From: Flavobacteriales bacterium
GTDB taxonomy: Bacteria > Bacteroidota > Bacteroidia > Flavobacteriales_D > Sanyastnellaceae
DNA: 9,303 nt
Direction of reading: 5' to 3'
NCBI GenBank assembly: GCA_027488055.1
Contig: JAIYCK010000359.1
Coordinates: 1-9,303, forward strand
The notes beneath the pieces were generated by a model. It made no database searches. It was not told the origin of the DNA and was given only the letters and a program-made list of their open reading frames with translations. This document shows positions 6,445-9,303 of this stretch, one piece after another (within the stretch, counting starts at the first letter, position 1; each line of letters opens with the position of its first letter). A program made the translations under genes and the position numbers.

Positions 6445-7662
6445 CTACAACTCAAATAAAAAGTCATTGTGCGGGTACCTCGTGATATGTATTTGGCGAA
6501 TGTGCTCGTATAAAATCTCGCGGAGTGCGTCGATGTGCTCGCGTTGGGTGGCCGAAATGAAGGCCACATTGCGCGCATTGAGCTTGGACATCCACGTAAG
6601 CTGGTATTCTTCTAAGGTAATATGTTCTTTGCCTGGAGGCGTGAGATCATCGGCATCGCGCTCCACGTGTTTATACGCATCTATTTTATTGAAAACAACC
6701 ACTGTAGGTTTGTCAGAAACACCCAATTCATGCAATGTCTGATTGACAACGGCATAATGATCCTCGAAATTCCGGTGCGAAATGTCAACCACATGAATGA
6801 GCAGATCGGCTTCGCGTGTTTCGTCCAATGTTGACTTAAACGACTCAATCAATTGATGAGGCAATTTGCGTATGAATCCTACGGTATCAGTAAGCAAAAA
6901 AGGTAAATTCTGAATCACCACTTTGCGCACAGTGGTGTCCAAGGTCGCAAACAACTTATTTTCAGCAAAAACCTCACTTTTGGCCATCAAATTCATGATC
7001 GTCGACTTGCCCACATTGGTGTATCCCACCAAAGCCACGCGCACCATGGCACCGCGGTTGTTTCGCTGAGTAGCCATTTGTTTATCAATCTCCTTGAGCT
7101 GATCCTTCAACAATGCAATCCGATCCCGAACGATCCTTCGGTCTGTTTCAATTTCCTGTTCACCAGGACCACGCATGCCGATGCCACCTCGTTGCTTTTC
7201 CAAGTGACTCCATAAGCGTGTTAGGCGCGGCAACAAATACTGGTATTGCGCCAATTCAACTTGCTTTTTGGCATGAGCCGTACGCGCACGCGCCGCAAAT
7301 ATGTCCAAAATCAAGTTGTTGCGATCCAGTATCTTAGTCTCTCTTTCTTTGAAAAAAGCCTCCAAATTGCGCAGCTGTGATGGCGCCAACTCATCGTCGA
7401 AAATGATCATGGTGGGCTTATGCTGGACCACATAATCCATGATTTCTTGCAACTTCCCGCTGCCCACAAAGGTGCGTGTATCGGGCCTGTCCAATTGCTG
7501 CGTGAATCGCTTCATACAGCGTGCATTGGCCGTTTCTGCCAAAAACGCCAACTCATCCAAATATTCATCTAGCTGTTCACGGTTTTGATCCCGTGTAACC
7601 AACCCGACCAACACACATGTCTCTTGCTCTTTGTGGGTGGAATGTACTTTTTTCTCTATCAA
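6445..7662 (-). CDS. hflX: GTPase HflX
   Basis: A 405-residue HflX, the TRAFAC GTPase that binds the large ribosomal subunit and splits stalled ribosomes in stress in the bacteria studied. The N-terminal HflX domain has TRTFVGSGKLQEI and DDELAPSQLRNL. The linker has the signature RGGIGMRGPGEQEIETDRR, with a coiled-coil helix after it. The G domain shows G1 GYTNVGKS (213-220), G3 DTVG (259-262), G4 NKID (325-328) and G5 SA (370-371). Length and motif order are normal. The start is a TTG at 7662: a TAA stop lies two codons upstream, and the first in-frame ATG (codon 50) would remove conserved sequence. It lies 17 bases after the cytochrome c gene, which suggests it is the last gene of that operon. 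No terminator is obvious after it. Confidence 0.96.
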   Translation of the reverse strand: MIEKKVHSTHKEQETCVLVGLVTRDQNREQLDEYLDELAFLAETANARCMKRFTQQLDRPDTRTFVGSGKLQEIMDYVVQHKPTMIIFDDELAPSQLRNLEAFFKERETKILDRNNLILDIFAARARTAHAKKQVELAQYQYLLPRLTRLWSHLEKQRGGIGMRGPGEQEIETDRRIVRDRIALLKDQLKEIDKQMATQRNNRGAMVRVALVGYTNVGKSTIMNLMAKSEVFAENKLFATLDTTVRKVVIQNLPFLLTDTVGFIRKLPHQLIESFKSTLDETREADLLIHVVDISHRNFEDHYAVVNQTLHELGVSDKPTVVVFNKIDAYKHVERDADDLTPPGKEHITLEEYQLTWMSKLNARNVAFISATQREHIDALREILYEHIRQIHITRYPHNDFLFEL

Positions 7663-7679
7663 TTTTTACACTTATTAAA

Positions 7680-8036
7680 TCACGGTTTGACCTTCCTCAA
7701 GGTCATGGAATATGCAGCCAATTTTGCAATGGCCGCATCATCCAGCACTTTGTTCATCGGAGGCATCGTACCCTTGCCGTATTTTATCTGATTGTGAACC
7801 TCCTCCAAAGGCAAGGTGCTCATTGACAAATCTTTGGCTCCAGCATACTGCAATGCACCATCTGCTCCGTGGCAAATGCCACATTTGACACTGTAGAGAT
7901 TCTTAACCTCTTCTTCATTCATAGCAGCACCAACGGGAGGAGCCACCTTATCTGCGCCGCAGCCCACATAGAGCATGCCTGCCAAAAGGGCCATTAAAAC
8001 CAGCCTCTTCCTGCTCCTACTTCTCTGATGGGCCAT
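7680..8036 (-). CDS. Small c-type cytochrome, probable lipoprotein
   Basis: A 118-residue mono-heme c-type cytochrome. CGICH (52-56) is the heme-attachment site, and M91 (or M94) in GKGTMPPM is the probable distal ligand of a class I cytochrome c fold. The N-terminus has a basic region (residues 5-11), a hydrophobic core and GC at 25-26, so it is likely exported and lipid-anchored at C26. The lipobox LYVGC is imperfect because of Y at -3, and simple cleavage is an alternative. The ATG at 8036 gives a full signal peptide but overlaps the preceding gene by 43 bases. The ATG at 7994, in a TAATG stop-start, would leave a signal too short, so I chose 8036. By position it likely exchanges electrons with the membrane protein encoded just upstream, which is inference. 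Confidence 0.88.
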   Translation of the reverse strand: MAHQRSRSRKRLVLMALLAGMLYVGCGADKVAPPVGAAMNEEEVKNLYSVKCGICHGADGALQYAGAKDLSMSTLPLEEVHNQIKYGKGTMPPMNKVLDDAAIAKLAAYSMTLRKVKP

Positions 8037-8443
8037 GGAATACTTACGATTAAAATAATGAGTGCGATGAGATATGCAAAGAATATTTTACGATGCTTCG
8101 TGGCTTCGTCGATAGCACGCTTACCTTTTGAATAACCCACCGTAAGCACTGCAATCGCGATGATCATCATTGCAGCATGCTCAACTACAAAAAAACGAGC
8201 TACGCTGTTCTTCATCACATCACCCGCTTCCATGAATCCCTTAATAGTAGGACTTACAAAATACAAGAGCACCCCGATGATCAATTGCGTGTGCATGATG
8301 ATCAAGGCAAACAAAGAAAACTTAGGCCCTCCTTCTTTCATTGGGCGTTTCATTCGAACCCCTGAGTCAATAATGGCTGCTACCATAAAAAACAATCCGA
8401 GCCAACGAAGGGCCGAGTGCGTGTGTAATAATCCTGTATGCAT
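7994..8443 (-). CDS. Four-helix membrane protein with heme-b-like histidines
   Basis: A 149-residue integral membrane protein of a type common in Bacteroidota and often annotated loosely as cytochrome b. Four hydrophobic segments are visible (about 11-26, 43-63, 84-103 and 119-136). Histidines lie in or beside the first three: H7 and H9 (LLHTHSALRW), H51 (MHTQLIIG) and H89 (VVEHAAMM), consistent with bis-histidine heme b ligation. A conserved-looking YFVSPTIKG loop and a MKNSVARFFVVEH segment join helices 2 and 3, and the protein ends in an ISIPWP-type motif (VSIPWPIRE). Its function is not established; a quinone or electron-transfer role is inferred from the histidines and from the overlapping cytochrome c gene downstream. 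The ATG at 8443 is the first start in the frame and begins directly before the conserved LLHxHS block. Confidence 0.82.
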   Translation of the reverse strand: MHTGLLHTHSALRWLGLFFMVAAIIDSGVRMKRPMKEGGPKFSLFALIIMHTQLIIGVLLYFVSPTIKGFMEAGDVMKNSVARFFVVEHAAMMIIAIAVLTVGYSKGKRAIDEATKHRKIFFAYLIALIILIVSIPWPIREVGAGRGWF

Positions 8444-8445
8444 AT

Positions 8446-8475
8446 TCTAAGTAGATTGATGGTTGATTGGTCAAA
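8446..8475 (-). promoter_or_regulatory. Weak candidate promoter of the membrane protein-cytochrome c-hflX operon
   Basis: On the minus strand TTTG (8475-8472) is followed after 18 bases by TACTTAGA (8453-8446), a partial match to TAnnTTTG. It would start transcription at or next to the ATG at 8443, implying an almost leaderless mRNA. The 50-base divergent intergenic region leaves little room for anything else, but the match is weak. Confidence 0.25.
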
Positions 8476-8493
8476 GCTACGTATTTTCACCGC

Positions 8494-8838
8494 ATGAATA
8501 AAATATTGTACAACGTCACATGCAGCGTTGACGAAAACATTCATGAGGCGTGGCTCGACTGGATGAAATTCGTGCACATTCCCGATGTAATGCGCACTGG
8601 ATTATTCTTAGAAAACAAAATCTGTAGAATCAAAGAATTCGAAGAAAATGGCATTACCTATGCCGTTCAATATACCTGTCGCAATCGTTCCGATTACGAC
8701 AAGTACCAGCGTGAATTTGCTCCAGGACTTCAGGCTCACCACATCCAAAAATACGGCGACAAGGTGGTGGCTTTTCGGACTGTGTTGGAAATTGTGCATG
8801 AAATACGATCCCCTTTTGTAGATGTGAGCCCCAATTGA
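8494..8838 (+). CDS. DUF4286 family protein
   Basis: A 114-residue soluble protein of the DUF4286 family, which is found mainly in Bacteroidota and has no known function. Family landmarks are the start NKILYNVTCSVDENIHEAWL, WMKFVHIPDVM (23-33), the strand TYAVQY (55-60), EFAPGLQ (74-80) and the C-terminal YGDKVVAFRT (87-96). The pattern of strands and helices suggests a compact dimeric alpha/beta-barrel or ferredoxin-like fold, similar to small monooxygenase-like domains, but no catalytic residues are apparent. The frame is open to an upstream GTG at 8467, but the ATG at 8494 matches the family start. It is divergent from the cytochrome operon and appears monocistronic. Confidence 0.88.
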   Translation: MNKILYNVTCSVDENIHEAWLDWMKFVHIPDVMRTGLFLENKICRIKEFEENGITYAVQYTCRNRSDYDKYQREFAPGLQAHHIQKYGDKVVAFRTVLEIVHEIRSPFVDVSPN

Positions 8839-8900
8839 TCCGTAAAAAAGGTCAACCCAATAGCAATGTAACTGGTAGGTAGATTTTTTATTGGGCTCAT

Positions 8901-9303
8901 CTATGGCGACATCCGAACGCTATTGTTGGTCTCATTGCGCTCTTCGATTTGTTCCGCCTGATCGATAAAAAGTTCCATTCGTCCTGCGCCTTCTTGCCAC
9001 CACAACCCTGGAAGAAACACAGCTAAGATTTGGCTCTGATTGGCCTTGATGCCCGGTATTTGTATCTGACGCACCAAGCGTTCTTCACTGCCATCCACCA
9101 TAACATACATAACACAATACAAATTAGTCGGAATATTCATGGTGTTGCCGCTGTTACGAATTTCTACCAGCACCTTGCCACCTTGATCACCCCTGTTGTC
9201 CACAAAATCCATGACTGGTAATACACCTTCTACATCACCCACGAAATGGAGATCCACATACCGAGCTGTATTGAATTTTTGAACATTCTGCAGGGTATCG
9301 AAA
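8901..9303 (-). CDS. CARDB-domain extracellular protein, C-terminal part (partial at right edge)
   Basis: The last 133 residues of a larger leftward protein. The frame has no stop from the TAG at 8901-8903 to the right edge, so the GTG near 9257 is not a true start. The visible part resembles a CARDB (cell-adhesion-related, immunoglobulin-like) domain: VLVEIRNSGNTMNIP near its start, GIKANQSQILAVFLPG in the middle, and the closing IDQAEQIEERNETNNS, matching the family's D..n.i.E.nEtNN ending. Such domains are extracellular beta-sandwiches, often repeated and attached to enzymes or adhesins. The protein ends seven residues after ETNNS without a C-terminal sorting domain. What the N-terminal part does cannot be told from here. 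The 62-base gap to the convergent DUF4286 gene holds no compact terminator. Confidence 0.78.
   Translation of the reverse strand, partial: FDTLQNVQKFNTARYVDLHFVGDVEGVLPVMDFVDNRGDQGGKVLVEIRNSGNTMNIPTNLYCVMYVMVDGSEERLVRQIQIPGIKANQSQILAVFLPGLWWQEGAGRMELFIDQAEQIEERNETNNSVRMSP

Noticed and set aside
8160..8450. 96-residue plus-strand open frame opposite the four-helix protein
   Set aside because: Antisense to a convincing membrane protein gene; no motif seen.
8824..8900. Possible terminator between DUF4286 and the CARDB gene, from complementary GAGCCCCAAT/ATTGGGCTC and CCAATA/TATTGG segments
   Set aside because: The arms are imperfect or separated by long loops, and one arm lies inside the DUF4286 coding end. 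No compact GC-rich stem followed by a T-run is present.
1..9303. Defence system, mobile element or CRISPR array
   Set aside because: No transposase, integrase, toxin-antitoxin pair, restriction gene, regularly spaced repeats or tRNA-adjacent attachment site was found. YraN has a nuclease fold, but it is a widespread housekeeping family.

Overview
The window looks like an ordinary chromosomal stretch of a Bacteroidota bacterium, most like the Flavobacteriales and relatives. The reasons are a DUF4286 gene (a family seen mainly in this phylum), a gcvH-vanZ gene pair, a canonical Bacteroidota promoter (TTTG-N19-TATATTTG) in front of a secreted protein, an almost complete lack of Shine-Dalgarno sites, and the character of the Dxs and HflX proteins. 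GC content by eye is in the forties percent. I see no insertion sequence, phage gene, CRISPR array, tRNA or rRNA, and no sharp change in base composition.

Left part, + strand: the C-terminal half of dxs (isoprenoid precursor synthesis) enters from the left edge. It is followed by yraN (a predicted nuclease-fold protein) and, overlapping it by 4 bases, a NadR-like P-loop kinase. This last gene meets a leftward vanZ-like gene tail to tail, with a 17-base overlap.

Middle, - strand, in transcription order: a 577-aa secreted lysine-rich protein of unknown function with its own strong promoter and a clear intrinsic terminator, then a class I/II PLP aminotransferase behind a long, dyad-rich leader, then gcvH (lipoyl carrier of the glycine cleavage system) and a vanZ-like membrane protein. 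gcvH and vanZ are probably cotranscribed from a promoter between the aminotransferase and gcvH.

Right part: a tight leftward group encodes a four-helix membrane protein with histidines placed like heme ligands, a probable lipoprotein c-type cytochrome, and the ribosome-associated GTPase HflX. Divergent from it is a small DUF4286 gene on the + strand. The window ends in the C-terminal part of a leftward CARDB-type extracellular protein that runs off the right edge.

I found no convincing new multi-gene system. The items most worth a second look are the membrane histidine protein/cytochrome c pair with its 43-base gene overlap, the uncharacterised secreted protein with a regularly spaced cysteine triplet, and the inverted repeats in the promoter or leader regions of the aminotransferase and the secreted protein.
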